A DNA stretch of 64,000 nucleotides from Candidatus Saccharimonadota bacterium (GTDB taxonomy: Bacteria > Patescibacteriota > Saccharimonadia > Saccharimonadales > Saccharimonadaceae), in contig JAQBRR010000001.1 of the NCBI GenBank assembly GCA_028286365.1, forward strand, positions 1 to 64,000. Reading direction: 5' to 3'. This document shows positions 55,181-63,807 of this stretch, one piece after another (position 1 is the stretch's first letter; each line of letters opens with the position of its first letter). A program made the translations under genes and the position numbers. The notes beneath the pieces are model-generated. The model worked only from the letters and a program-made list of their open reading frames with translations, searched no databases and was not told where the DNA came from.

Positions 55181-56164
55181 ATGAGTGACATACAAACAAT
55201 TCTAGATTTTGGTGAAAAGAAGCGCAATAAAAATGCCCTATTCACTTTTATAGATTTATTTGCGGGTATTGGGGGCACGCGCCTTGGATTTGAAAGTGCC
55301 GGTGGTGAGTGTATTTACACTTCAGAATGGGATCCACACTCACAGAAAACCTACTTTGCAAATTTTGGAGATTTCCCTGATGGCGATATCACAAAAGTTA
55401 AAGCGTCTGATATTCCTGATTTTGATGTACTGCTTGCTGGATTTCCTTGTCAGCCATTTAGTTCGATTGGTAAACGCCAAGGCTTCAAGCACGCTACACA
55501 AGGTACTTTATTCTATGATGTCGCAAGAATTATTGAAGAGAAAAAACCTCGTTCATTCTTATTAGAGAATGTTCCTGGATTAGTTACTCATGATAAAGGT
55601 AATACTTTCAAGGTAATACTTGAGGCGCTGAATACTCTTGGGTATAACGTTTCTTACAAAATTTTAGACTCTTCTAAATTTGGCGTCCCTCAACAGCGAA
55701 AAAGAATGTATATTGTTGGCTTTAGAAAAGACCTCGTCCCTGACGATTTTGAGTTTGAGTATCCAGTCGGTACGAATGATAAAGTCTATATTAATAGATT
55801 CCTCGAAGAAGGAGCCGAAGGCTATGGTATCAGTGAAAGGCTTCAAAAGTCATATATCTATAAGTTGGATGATGGCCGCCCGATGGTTGTCGATAAAAAT
55901 TCCAAGATACACGTCAAAACACTCGTCGCCTCTTATCATAAAATACAGCGACTAACAGGCACTTTCGTCAAAGACGGAGATACTGGATTAAGATTATTTA
56001 CCCAAAGTGAATGTAAGGCAATTATGGGCTTCCCAAAGAATTTTGTCGTACCAGTTTCAAGGACTCAAATGTACCGACAATTCGGCAATTCAGTTGTTGT
56101 TCCTGTAATCTCGGCTGTAGCCAAACAAATGGCTAAACAACTGGGGCAATCTATTGCTATTTAG
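55181..56164 (+). CDS. DNA (cytosine-5) methyltransferase, type II
   Basis: 327 residues with the ordered C5-MTase motifs: I FIDLFAGIGGTRLGF (23-37), IV GFPCQPFSSIG with catalytic C90, VI FLLENVPG (E129), VIII QQRKRMYIVGF, a target-recognition region (about 200-275), IX/X SECKAIMGFPKNF and QFGNSVVVPV. It is more AT-rich than neighbouring housekeeping genes (by eye), fitting horizontal gain. It converges on and overlaps an HNH nuclease gene by 8 nt. Target sequence not predictable here. Confidence 0.94.
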   Translation: MSDIQTILDFGEKKRNKNALFTFIDLFAGIGGTRLGFESAGGECIYTSEWDPHSQKTYFANFGDFPDGDITKVKASDIPDFDVLLAGFPCQPFSSIGKRQGFKHATQGTLFYDVARIIEEKKPRSFLLENVPGLVTHDKGNTFKVILEALNTLGYNVSYKILDSSKFGVPQQRKRMYIVGFRKDLVPDDFEFEYPVGTNDKVYINRFLEEGAEGYGISERLQKSYIYKLDDGRPMVVDKNSKIHVKTLVASYHKIQRLTGTFVKDGDTGLRLFTQSECKAIMGFPKNFVVPVSRTQMYRQFGNSVVVPVISAVAKQMAKQLGQSIAI

Positions 56165-56735
56165 TGGTCTGAGTATCCATATCGTACTTATCGTACAGCG
56201 CTAAAATCTCATTAGTGAAAGCAAGCATGGTAGTATCGTCCTGTTGTCTCGCTTCGGAATTTAGTTTCAGAAATACCCTTTTTCCTGTTTCGGTAATACC
56301 GTAGTTTTTCTTGAGAAAGTTGTGTTGAGCGCAAAGCGTTTCTCCATTGTCAATCGTCGCTTTCCCACCTAGATCTTTAGGTTTTCTATGATCTACGTGT
56401 AGTTCAACACCCTCGTTGGGGCCTCTGCCACATATGACACATCTGTAACCATCTCGTTCTTTGATTTCTTTCTTCTGTGCTTCTGTAAAATCCTCTAAGT
56501 CTCTATGTTCAATATGATCAGGGTCATATTTATAGATACCCTTGCCAACTTTAATAAGTGCACCTTTTTGCGCAAGGTTTCGGATAGCCCTATCCGTGTC
56601 TGCGAGCGGTTTACCTGTCAGTGACAGCCATTGCTTGGTTGCCCAATCTACTACTTCTGCGTGAGGAATATCTTGGTTCGGGTGATCAAGAAAATATTGA
56701 TAAATAAGTTGAGTCTGAGATATAGAATTAGTCAT
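56157..56735 (-). CDS. HNH endonuclease, putative restriction enzyme partner
   Basis: 192 residues from ATG 56735 (MTNSISQTQL). Residues 1-75 form a winged-helix-like DNA-binding domain. Residues ~95-150 carry an HNH nuclease motif with CVICG (C99, C102), VELHVDHRKPKDLGG (HVDH, 113-116), N130 and CAQHNFLKK (C135, H138). Placed tail-to-tail with the C5-methyltransferase (8-nt overlap), it is the likely cognate restriction endonuclease. TATTAC lies 6 nt before the ATG, and an 18-bp palindrome sits just upstream. Confidence 0.82.
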   Translation of the reverse strand: MTNSISQTQLIYQYFLDHPNQDIPHAEVVDWATKQWLSLTGKPLADTDRAIRNLAQKGALIKVGKGIYKYDPDHIEHRDLEDFTEAQKKEIKERDGYRCVICGRGPNEGVELHVDHRKPKDLGGKATIDNGETLCAQHNFLKKNYGITETGKRVFLKLNSEARQQDDTTMLAFTNEILALYDKYDMDTQTTK

Positions 56736-56749
56736 GCTTAAGTAATAGA

Positions 56750-56767
56750 TTAACATAATTATGTTAA
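56750..56767. promoter_or_regulatory. 18-bp perfect palindrome upstream of the HNH gene
   Basis: TTAACATAATTATGTTAA reads the same on both strands and lies 15 nt upstream of the HNH start, around its expected -35 region. It is a candidate operator. The nuclease itself carries a winged helix and could autoregulate. Confidence 0.55.
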
Positions 56768-56793
56768 TTATGCAAGTTTAGATTATATGCTAA

Positions 56794-57012
56794 CTACGCG
56801 CCGAGTAGCTGCAAAACATGATACACAACATAGACAGGCCATACAGCAGCCTGAAGTAGCGCGAGGACTACTCCCAAAAAAGTTTCGTTTGATTGCTGGA
56901 CGAAATAAATCGCCGCACCAATATAGGTTAATAGAACTGGTAGGCCTCGTGGGCCCCATGATCGTCCCCTATGAAATATGTTTACTGTTTTGTTTACGTG
57001 TTCTTCTGTCAT
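56794..57012 (-). CDS. Small two-TM protein of unknown function
   Basis: 72 residues: an N-terminal polar part with HRGRSWGPRG, then two hydrophobic segments (about 25-40 and 45-68). It has a good ribosome binding site (AGGAGG) before the ATG, which supports it as a real gene. No family recognised. It lies between the HNH gene and aag on the same strand. Confidence 0.65.
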   Translation of the reverse strand: MTEEHVNKTVNIFHRGRSWGPRGLPVLLTYIGAAIYFVQQSNETFLGVVLALLQAAVWPVYVVYHVLQLLGA

Positions 57013-57053
57013 AATAACTACCCTCCTGTAATTATTACTATACTCCCGTCAAG

Positions 57054-57626
57054 CTATGGTCTCGATACATATTCGTTTCCGGTTATATAGTAACGCCAAG
57101 GAACATCCTTTGCTTGGCTAATTCCAATACGCTTAGTCTGAGTAATCTTTCGTGGATTGATAGGTTCTTGAATAATTAATTTGAGCGGAGAAGTACTCAG
57201 ATCATGGCCATTCAATTGTTTGTCGATAGCAAGAGCCTGGCATAATTTTGCAGGACCATTGGTCAGGTCACGTCCTGAATGATTCCGTAATTCCTGCATA
57301 TATTTTGTTCCCTCTAATGGTTCTACCGCTCGAATGAGGACCGCTGAACCGATACCATCGACATCTGTCACGACATTGCAGCAATAATGCATGCCGTACG
57401 TAAAATAAACATATAAATGACCCTGTTCGCCAAACATGATGTCTGTACGAGGTGTCTTGCCTTTATAACTATGACTAGCTGCATCTGTCTGGTCATATGC
57501 TTCTGTCTCGACAATTTTTACACGTAGGAGTTTGCCGTCAACTTCACGTTCCAAAATACTGCCAAGTAATAGCGGTGCAACAATCGAAGCGGGCTTACTC
57601 AGAAAGTTGGCTAATGTTTTATTCAT
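57054..57626 (-). CDS. 3-methyladenine DNA glycosylase (AAG/MPG family)
   Basis: 190 residues of the AAG family of base-excision repair enzymes. The catalytic Glu is in VETEAYDQTDAASHSYKGKTPR, the base-flipping Tyr region is YFTYGMHYCCNVV, and LIRAVEP and NGPAKLCQAL are conserved. It removes alkylated and deaminated purines. It lies 2 nt below ftsK. With ATL and UDG it gives this window three base-damage repair genes. Confidence 0.94.
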   Translation of the reverse strand: MNKTLANFLSKPASIVAPLLLGSILEREVDGKLLRVKIVETEAYDQTDAASHSYKGKTPRTDIMFGEQGHLYVYFTYGMHYCCNVVTDVDGIGSAVLIRAVEPLEGTKYMQELRNHSGRDLTNGPAKLCQALAIDKQLNGHDLSTSPLKLIIQEPINPRKITQTKRIGISQAKDVPWRYYITGNEYVSRP

Positions 57627-57628
57627 CG

Positions 57629-59857
57629 TTACAGTTCGTCAGTTGTGTCTGACTGCAACTCATCAATACTACTCACTAGTACTTCGCGGGGGCGGGCACC
57701 GTCGGCAGGACCAATAATGCCTTGATCTTCCATCGTCTCAATCAAACGGGCTGCACGGGCATAACCAACACGCAGGCGTCGTTGTAACAAGCTGGCACTT
57801 GCCTTGCCGCTGTCCATGACAACGCGTAGTGCGTCCTTGTACATACCATCATCACTGCCGCTGTCATAATCCATCACTACCCCACCCTTGCCGTTTAGCT
57901 GTACAGGCTGTGCCACAACTTCGTCGTTATATTGTGGAGGAGATTGCAGGTGTAAATGAGTCATAACTTTTTGGACTTCATCCTCAGTCACCAGCGCTCC
58001 CTGGATACGTTTTGGCTTGCTCATTGACGGCGTTACATATAACATGTCACCCTCACCAAGTAGTTTCTCGGCACCAATCTGGTCGAGGATGGTACGGCTA
58101 TCGATCTGTGATGGAACCGTAAAGGCAATACGCGCAGGAATGTTCGCCTTGATGAGTCCCGTAATAACGTCAACCGATGGACGCTGCGTCGCAAGGACCA
58201 AGTGAATACCAACGGCACGAGCCTTTTGGGCAAGTCGGACAATAAGTGCCTCAACGTCGCGGGCTGCCACCATCATAAGATCAGCTAGCTCATCAATCAC
58301 AATCACAATGTACGGCATGGTGCTGTTTTCGAGTTCGTCGTCATCACTCTCGGCGCCTTCAACAGAGATTTTCTTGCCTGCGGCCTGGACCTTGGCGTTA
58401 TAGCTCTTGATGTCCTTAACCCGGTGTTCAGCCAGTAACGTGTAGCGTCGTTGCATTTCGTTCACTGCCCATTTGAGCGCACTAATCGTCTTGTCAGGTT
58501 CGGTAATAATCGGCGTGAGCAGATGTGGAATGTCCTGGTATGGCACCATTTCAACCTGTTTAGGGTCGACAAGAATTAGCTTCATTTCACTTGGACTGTT
58601 ACGATACAGCAAACTCGTAAGGAGCGTGTTAATCATAACTGATTTACCAGAACCAGTCTGACCAGCGATCAGAAGGTGCGGCATCTTGTTGAGTTCGCCC
58701 ACAACGGCCTCACCCGAAATATCCTTACCGATCGCAAATGCGAGTGGCTCGTGACTCGATGACCATTGTGAACTGGTCAGAATGGCGTGTAATCGTACAT
58801 CAGCTGCCTTGCGGTTCGGAACCTCAATACCAACGGCCTTTTGGCCAGGAATCGGAGCCTCAATACGAAGACTCTGTGCAGCCAAGTTTAGTGCGATGTT
58901 AGTCTCGAGTGCGCTAATACGAGTTAGCTTGACGCCACTTGGCGGTTTAAGCGTGTACTGAGTCACCTTTGGACCGATATTAGCGCCTTCCATTTCAACA
59001 TTAATGCCGAATTCACCAAGGGTATCCTTGATAATTTGGGCATTCTGTTGAATATCACCTGCATCAGCTGGCGATTGCTTCTTTTCTAGTAAATCAACGC
59101 TTGGAGCCTTCCAGTTAGGGTCACTAACGGTGACAAATGCTGCCTGATCCTCGGCAGCCTTGTCGCGAGTCACACTACTTCTTAGACTCGTTAGTCGTGA
59201 TTGGCGATCGCCTTGATCCATCATTGGTACACCAGCGTTAAGCTTTAGCTCACCAATCGCCGTTGATTTAGGCGCATCAATCGCTGCCGCGTTCTTCATG
59301 ACCTTGACGTTCGCTTCCTGCTCACTGGCATCACGACGAGCCAGTTGCCACAACTTACTAATAATCGTAAATGGTGAGACGCGAATAATGAATAGGATCG
59401 TGATGAGAATCAGCAGAACATATATAAAGGCGGCAACGCCAGCATTGACGAGTGCCAAAACCCCACCGTTCACAAGATCACCGATAGAACCGCCGGTTGT
59501 CTTGCCGTCGCTATTTTTTAACAGGCCAAATAATGAGGCAAACCAGATAATTGAGGTAATCGTGGCAAGCTTCATCACAAATGGCAGGCGGTTATCCTCG
59601 GCACGGAAAATCTCGACGGCGACATATATAAATAGCAGTGGCAGTACGTAGACAGCGTAGCCAATCAGGCTAAGTGTCGACTGGTACATCCAATCGAGGA
59701 CCGGACCACCAGCACCAAACCACGCGACGACAAATAACAAAGATAACGCAATCAGGAAGACTGCGCCAATTTGAGCCCAAAAGCCATTTGGTAGGCTGTG
59801 CTGTGGTGCAGTGTTCTTGACTACCTTTTTGTGTGAGCGTTTTTTTCTTTTAGCCAT
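57629..59857 (-). CDS. ftsK: DNA translocase FtsK/SpoIIIE
   Basis: 742 residues. Basic N-terminus, four TM segments within 1-165, a linker, and the motor with Walker A GQTGSGKS (399-406) and VIDELADLMM. The C-terminal gamma winged helix (about 670-735: ASASLLQRRLRVGYARAARL) reads chromosome orientation and activates Xer, whose gene is at 32014. It clears DNA from the septum at division. A TATAAT (59868-59873) lies 10 nt before the ATG with no Shine-Dalgarno. It heads ftsK-aag. Confidence 0.96.
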   Translation of the reverse strand: MAKRKKRSHKKVVKNTAPQHSLPNGFWAQIGAVFLIALSLLFVVAWFGAGGPVLDWMYQSTLSLIGYAVYVLPLLFIYVAVEIFRAEDNRLPFVMKLATITSIIWFASLFGLLKNSDGKTTGGSIGDLVNGGVLALVNAGVAAFIYVLLILITILFIIRVSPFTIISKLWQLARRDASEQEANVKVMKNAAAIDAPKSTAIGELKLNAGVPMMDQGDRQSRLTSLRSSVTRDKAAEDQAAFVTVSDPNWKAPSVDLLEKKQSPADAGDIQQNAQIIKDTLGEFGINVEMEGANIGPKVTQYTLKPPSGVKLTRISALETNIALNLAAQSLRIEAPIPGQKAVGIEVPNRKAADVRLHAILTSSQWSSSHEPLAFAIGKDISGEAVVGELNKMPHLLIAGQTGSGKSVMINTLLTSLLYRNSPSEMKLILVDPKQVEMVPYQDIPHLLTPIITEPDKTISALKWAVNEMQRRYTLLAEHRVKDIKSYNAKVQAAGKKISVEGAESDDDELENSTMPYIVIVIDELADLMMVAARDVEALIVRLAQKARAVGIHLVLATQRPSVDVITGLIKANIPARIAFTVPSQIDSRTILDQIGAEKLLGEGDMLYVTPSMSKPKRIQGALVTEDEVQKVMTHLHLQSPPQYNDEVVAQPVQLNGKGGVVMDYDSGSDDGMYKDALRVVMDSGKASASLLQRRLRVGYARAARLIETMEDQGIIGPADGARPREVLVSSIDELQSDTTDEL

Positions 59858-59935
59858 AATCTATACCATTATAGGCGCTTTCGCGTCGCTTTAATAGTTA
59901 TATTATAGCAAAATTTACTACATTTTGCAAGAGGC

Positions 59936-61591
59936 TTATGGTTGTCGGTTGCGTAGAGTAATCATACCGCTTTGATCTGATTGAAAGAATTTACTTATAC
60001 CAGCACTACCCATCGCCTTGCGGTTCTTGTATTTAAAGAGTTCCTTAGCGGCTAACTCTGAGAGAGGCGTTAGTCCAGGTTCATTAGTCTTCATTCGACG
60101 TTTGTGAAGCCTACCAAGTACCCTGAGATCCTCGGCACTTACCTCATAGTTTGCCTCTTTAAAGGCATGAGCAGCCGTACCAGCACGAGCAATTTCTCGG
60201 GCCTCTCTCGTCTGGAATTGTACCTCTACTGGGATCGCACTCTCACTACCCTCTGGAGTAAAGAGAAAAGTAACCTTGGCAACTTCATGTCCGTTAATAC
60301 TCGCTTTTTCATCAAGTTTAGTACCCAAATCACCGGCGTATCTGGAAACACTATCAATCATCTTAGCCCCTTTGGCATGCAAGGGCGTATCACGACCTGT
60401 CGCATTCACAGGGATCATATTCTGATTAAGTCTACCCATAATAATTCCACTAATAAGGCCAAAACTATAGCCAAGAAGTTCGGTCGACGGAACAATCACC
60501 GTTACACCAAGAAGGTCTGAACCACGGGTGTTATTCTCTAGGTCAATTTTCTTGGCCATTGAAGTATCTGTCTTGACCCGCCATACATAGCGCATCGTAT
60601 TGTAATCAAGCGTCGGCAAAGTATCCTCGAGGTCATCGATGCTCTGCTCGGATATTAGGCCTGATCCAAATTGTATACCGTGACCAGATACATCATTAAG
60701 CACACTGGTACCTTCTGAATCGGTCAAAAATAAATGAGACATCATCTCGGATACCGTATTAGGAAACTTGTTAGGAGGACCAAGCGCACGGAGCATCTCA
60801 CGCGCAACTTCGAGTTTTTCACCAGTGACTTCATCATATTGACCACCATTACGGCTCATACGAACTAGCGTCGACTCACGTTTAAGAGCCATACCAAAGC
60901 CGTCGTAACCAATAATTTCAAGAAGTGGCTGGTAAAAACTCTCGACGGCATACATCGTTTCGAGCAAACGATCCTCGGATACATCATCAGCGTGACGTAA
61001 CGTATTGTAGGCAGAAGCTGTTGCAATAAGGATGGATTCAATATTAACGCCCTCGGGATTCTGGACGATATCGTCTGGGGTGTCAGAGACAAGTTCAAGT
61101 ACTTCCTTGAGTGGAATGTTATTGTAACGACGCTCCCATGGACTCTGGTATAGTCGCTCAGTTGGCTCGGAACCAACTGGTTGTTCTGGTTCTAATGTCT
61201 CTCTAGCTTCCCAGTGGGCGTCAACGAATTTGTTAATTTTGACCATATCGGCAGCAAAGGCACGTACATATTCGCGGTCTTGTGGGTTATTGGATTCATA
61301 TTGCTGGAGAGCCGAGTAAGCTGCACTTGATAAGGCGATATCGGGTCCTGATAACTCATCCATTAGTGGTGCAAGCTGCACTGCCTCGTAAGCACTCGGG
61401 ACTAATTCCTTGAAACCGCCAAAGTCATAAACAACTTTCACGATGTCTGTTGCTCGTGCACGAATGCCATCTTGCTCTACGCTACTTAGCTTTTCAAAAA
61501 CTTCCCATGTACCCTCAACGGACGTCGACGGCTTCAAGGATAATGCGCCAGCGCGTTCATTCGATTTAGGGTTATCTACAGGGCGAGCCAT
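59936..61591 (-). CDS. Divergent RelA/SpoT-homologue-like protein
   Basis: 551 residues. The C-terminal half has the order and spacing of a ppGpp synthetase domain. RVKTDTSMAKKI (338-349) matches RxKxxxSxxxK, SDLLGVTVIVP (358-368) matches the D-containing strand (D359), IPVEVQFQT (453-461) matches EVQIRT (E456), then GTAAHAFKE (471-479). The usual Arg in xxRIIV and in QIRT are Thr and Gln. The N-terminal half is helical and lacks the HD hydrolase motif I would expect. It may make an alarmone-type nucleotide or only bind one. TATACT (61601-61606) lies 9 nt before the ATG. Confidence 0.55.
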   Translation of the reverse strand: MARPVDNPKSNERAGALSLKPSTSVEGTWEVFEKLSSVEQDGIRARATDIVKVVYDFGGFKELVPSAYEAVQLAPLMDELSGPDIALSSAAYSALQQYESNNPQDREYVRAFAADMVKINKFVDAHWEARETLEPEQPVGSEPTERLYQSPWERRYNNIPLKEVLELVSDTPDDIVQNPEGVNIESILIATASAYNTLRHADDVSEDRLLETMYAVESFYQPLLEIIGYDGFGMALKRESTLVRMSRNGGQYDEVTGEKLEVAREMLRALGPPNKFPNTVSEMMSHLFLTDSEGTSVLNDVSGHGIQFGSGLISEQSIDDLEDTLPTLDYNTMRYVWRVKTDTSMAKKIDLENNTRGSDLLGVTVIVPSTELLGYSFGLISGIIMGRLNQNMIPVNATGRDTPLHAKGAKMIDSVSRYAGDLGTKLDEKASINGHEVAKVTFLFTPEGSESAIPVEVQFQTREAREIARAGTAAHAFKEANYEVSAEDLRVLGRLHKRRMKTNEPGLTPLSELAAKELFKYKNRKAMGSAGISKFFQSDQSGMITLRNRQP

Positions 61592-61630
61592 AATAGAGGT
61601 AGTATAGCATACTTTTGCTATTTTGTCTAG

Positions 61631-63805
61631 CTAGTAACCGAGGTTGTCGACTTTGACGATTGGGTCAATTTCAGGGGTGTCTGGGATTACTGGTTCAGGG
61701 AAAGTCTTTGGCGCTGGAGTCTCAAGACGATAGGTGTTACCAGGGACAACGTCTTGGCGTGGTGCATGTTGCTTGTTGTCACGTTGCTGACCTTGGCCAC
61801 CACCGCTTCCACCAACTTCGTTGATGACAGGGATAACAATTGGCGTACGACGAGTCTGGTCATAAAGAATGTGAGTAATCTCGTCCTTGAGTTCCTTTTT
61901 GATCACATCAAGATCAACTCGTTTGCCAGAGAATGCGCGCGAAACCTTTTGCTTTAGGTACTGACGAATCGTTCCCATCAACTCTTCACTATCGCGAAGG
62001 TAAATGAATCCACGACTAATGATGTCAGGGCTAGTTAGCAGACGTCCGCTGCCGCGTTGAACGGTTAGAACAACGACGAACATACCCTCGGTTGCCATGT
62101 GGATGCGATCCTTGAGGACTACTTCGGACACGACGGTACCGCTGTCGTCATACATGATGCCGCCAACAGGGACACGGCCGGCTTTCTTGGCACCTTCCGT
62201 AGTTATTTCAACAACGTCACCACTGTCACAGACGAAAATGTTTGCGCGTGGAATACCAGCTTCCTTTTCGGCAAGCTCGGCGTTGTGAACCAACATGTGA
62301 AACTCACCATGAATTGGCAGGTAGTACTTTGGATTAAGTGCGGTAACCAACTTTACGTGGTCATCGTAGTAGCCGTGACCAGAAAGGTGCAGTGGGCCAA
62401 TGCCAGTGAGGTGAGTTTTGCCGTTTTGGATAACATCACTTCCCTCTCGCATCAGACCATCGACAGTACGAACAACGTACTTTTCGTTACCAGGAATTGG
62501 GTTCGAGCTAAAGACGATAACATCAGAGTTTTTGATCTTGATAAATTTGTGTGAACCACTAGCCATACGGTTAAGCACGGCGTTGAATTCACCCTGTGAA
62601 CCAGTACAAATGATGGTTACTTTGCCATCAGGCAATTTAACGATATCTTCCATCTTTACGACGGTGTCCTTAGGTACCTTGATGATACCAGCGCGAAGGG
62701 CTACTTCGAGGTTCTGGATCATGCTGTAACCAGCGAAGGCGACCTTGCGATCGTGATTCTTGGCTTCCTCGAGGATAACCTGCATACGGTGGATCTGAGA
62801 CGAGAAACAACTAAGGATCAAACGGTTGTTTTGGTATTTCTCCATAACTTGGCCAATGCTTGCCTGGATGTCGAATTCACCGTGGGTGTGTGTACCATCT
62901 GACTCACAGTTAGTTGATTCGTTCATCAGAAGCAAAATACCTTCCTTGGTCGCGATCTCGGTTAGACGCTCAAGGTCAAATTTACGTCCATCAACTGGGT
63001 TTTCCTCAAAACGCCAGTCACCTGTGTCGATGAGAACACCAAGTGGCGTACGAATAACGACGGCGGTTGCGTCTGGGATTGAGTGATTAACACGAACAAG
63101 TTCGATGCTAAAGCTGTCGCCAAGTTGTGCGCGTTCGTGTAGCTCTGGATTAAGTTCGTTGTATTCTGGCGTGTAGCCGCTAGTCGACTCTTCCATCGTG
63201 CGTTGAATCATACCAAGCGTAAACTTGCTGGCAAATACTGGCGCTGGAAGCTTGTCAGCAATGTGGCGGAAGGCCCCGATGTGATCAAGGTGTCCGTGTG
63301 TAAAGACGATTCCGCGGATCTTGTGCTTGTTTTCCTCGAGGTATGAAATATCAGGAATAATGTAGTTAATACCAGGGTAATCAGCACCTGGGAATAGGAA
63401 TCCACAGTCAATGACGATGATGTCGTTATCGTATTCAATCGCCATCATGTTCTTGCCGATGCCCATTTCGCCGAGGCCACCAATTGGCATAATGCGAAGT
63501 TTTGGACCGTTCGTGCGAGGCTGTTTTTTAAAATCAGCTGGGCTGAATTGTTTGCCGTCGTAGCCGTTAAAGACTGACTTGTTTACTGGCACATTAATGA
63601 TGTGCTGAGATGCGCGAACGTTAACGTCCTCGCTGGTTCGGCGCTGAGCGCGGAATACTTCACCCTTACGAGTTTGTGTATTAGCTAGGACCGTGTTGTT
63701 AGACTTCGGCCTAGGTTGGTTATTATTGTTGCCATTATTAAATGGTCGTTTATTTGTGTTGTCCCGATTATCGGGCTGGGGGGTTGCGATTCGTTGTGAA
63801 CCCAT
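61631..63805 (-). CDS. rnj: Ribonuclease J with extended N-terminus
   Basis: 724 residues. A ~100-residue Asn/Gln/Arg-rich disordered N-terminus precedes the MBL/beta-CASP nuclease core. The core starts PKLRIMPIGGLGEMG and has the metal motif HGHLDH (H170-H175), then the beta-CASP and C-terminal domains. The last ~70 residues are again low-complexity. RNase J makes endo- and 5'-3' exonucleolytic cuts and is central to mRNA decay where RNase E is absent. Typical enzymes are about 555 residues, so both tails are extra. Ribosome binding site AAAAGGAG lies within the end of the upstream gene, 2 nt away. Confidence 0.94.
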   Translation of the reverse strand: MGSQRIATPQPDNRDNTNKRPFNNGNNNNQPRPKSNNTVLANTQTRKGEVFRAQRRTSEDVNVRASQHIINVPVNKSVFNGYDGKQFSPADFKKQPRTNGPKLRIMPIGGLGEMGIGKNMMAIEYDNDIIVIDCGFLFPGADYPGINYIIPDISYLEENKHKIRGIVFTHGHLDHIGAFRHIADKLPAPVFASKFTLGMIQRTMEESTSGYTPEYNELNPELHERAQLGDSFSIELVRVNHSIPDATAVVIRTPLGVLIDTGDWRFEENPVDGRKFDLERLTEIATKEGILLLMNESTNCESDGTHTHGEFDIQASIGQVMEKYQNNRLILSCFSSQIHRMQVILEEAKNHDRKVAFAGYSMIQNLEVALRAGIIKVPKDTVVKMEDIVKLPDGKVTIICTGSQGEFNAVLNRMASGSHKFIKIKNSDVIVFSSNPIPGNEKYVVRTVDGLMREGSDVIQNGKTHLTGIGPLHLSGHGYYDDHVKLVTALNPKYYLPIHGEFHMLVHNAELAEKEAGIPRANIFVCDSGDVVEITTEGAKKAGRVPVGGIMYDDSGTVVSEVVLKDRIHMATEGMFVVVLTVQRGSGRLLTSPDIISRGFIYLRDSEELMGTIRQYLKQKVSRAFSGKRVDLDVIKKELKDEITHILYDQTRRTPIVIPVINEVGGSGGGQGQQRDNKQHAPRQDVVPGNTYRLETPAPKTFPEPVIPDTPEIDPIVKVDNLGY

Positions 63806-63807
63806 AG

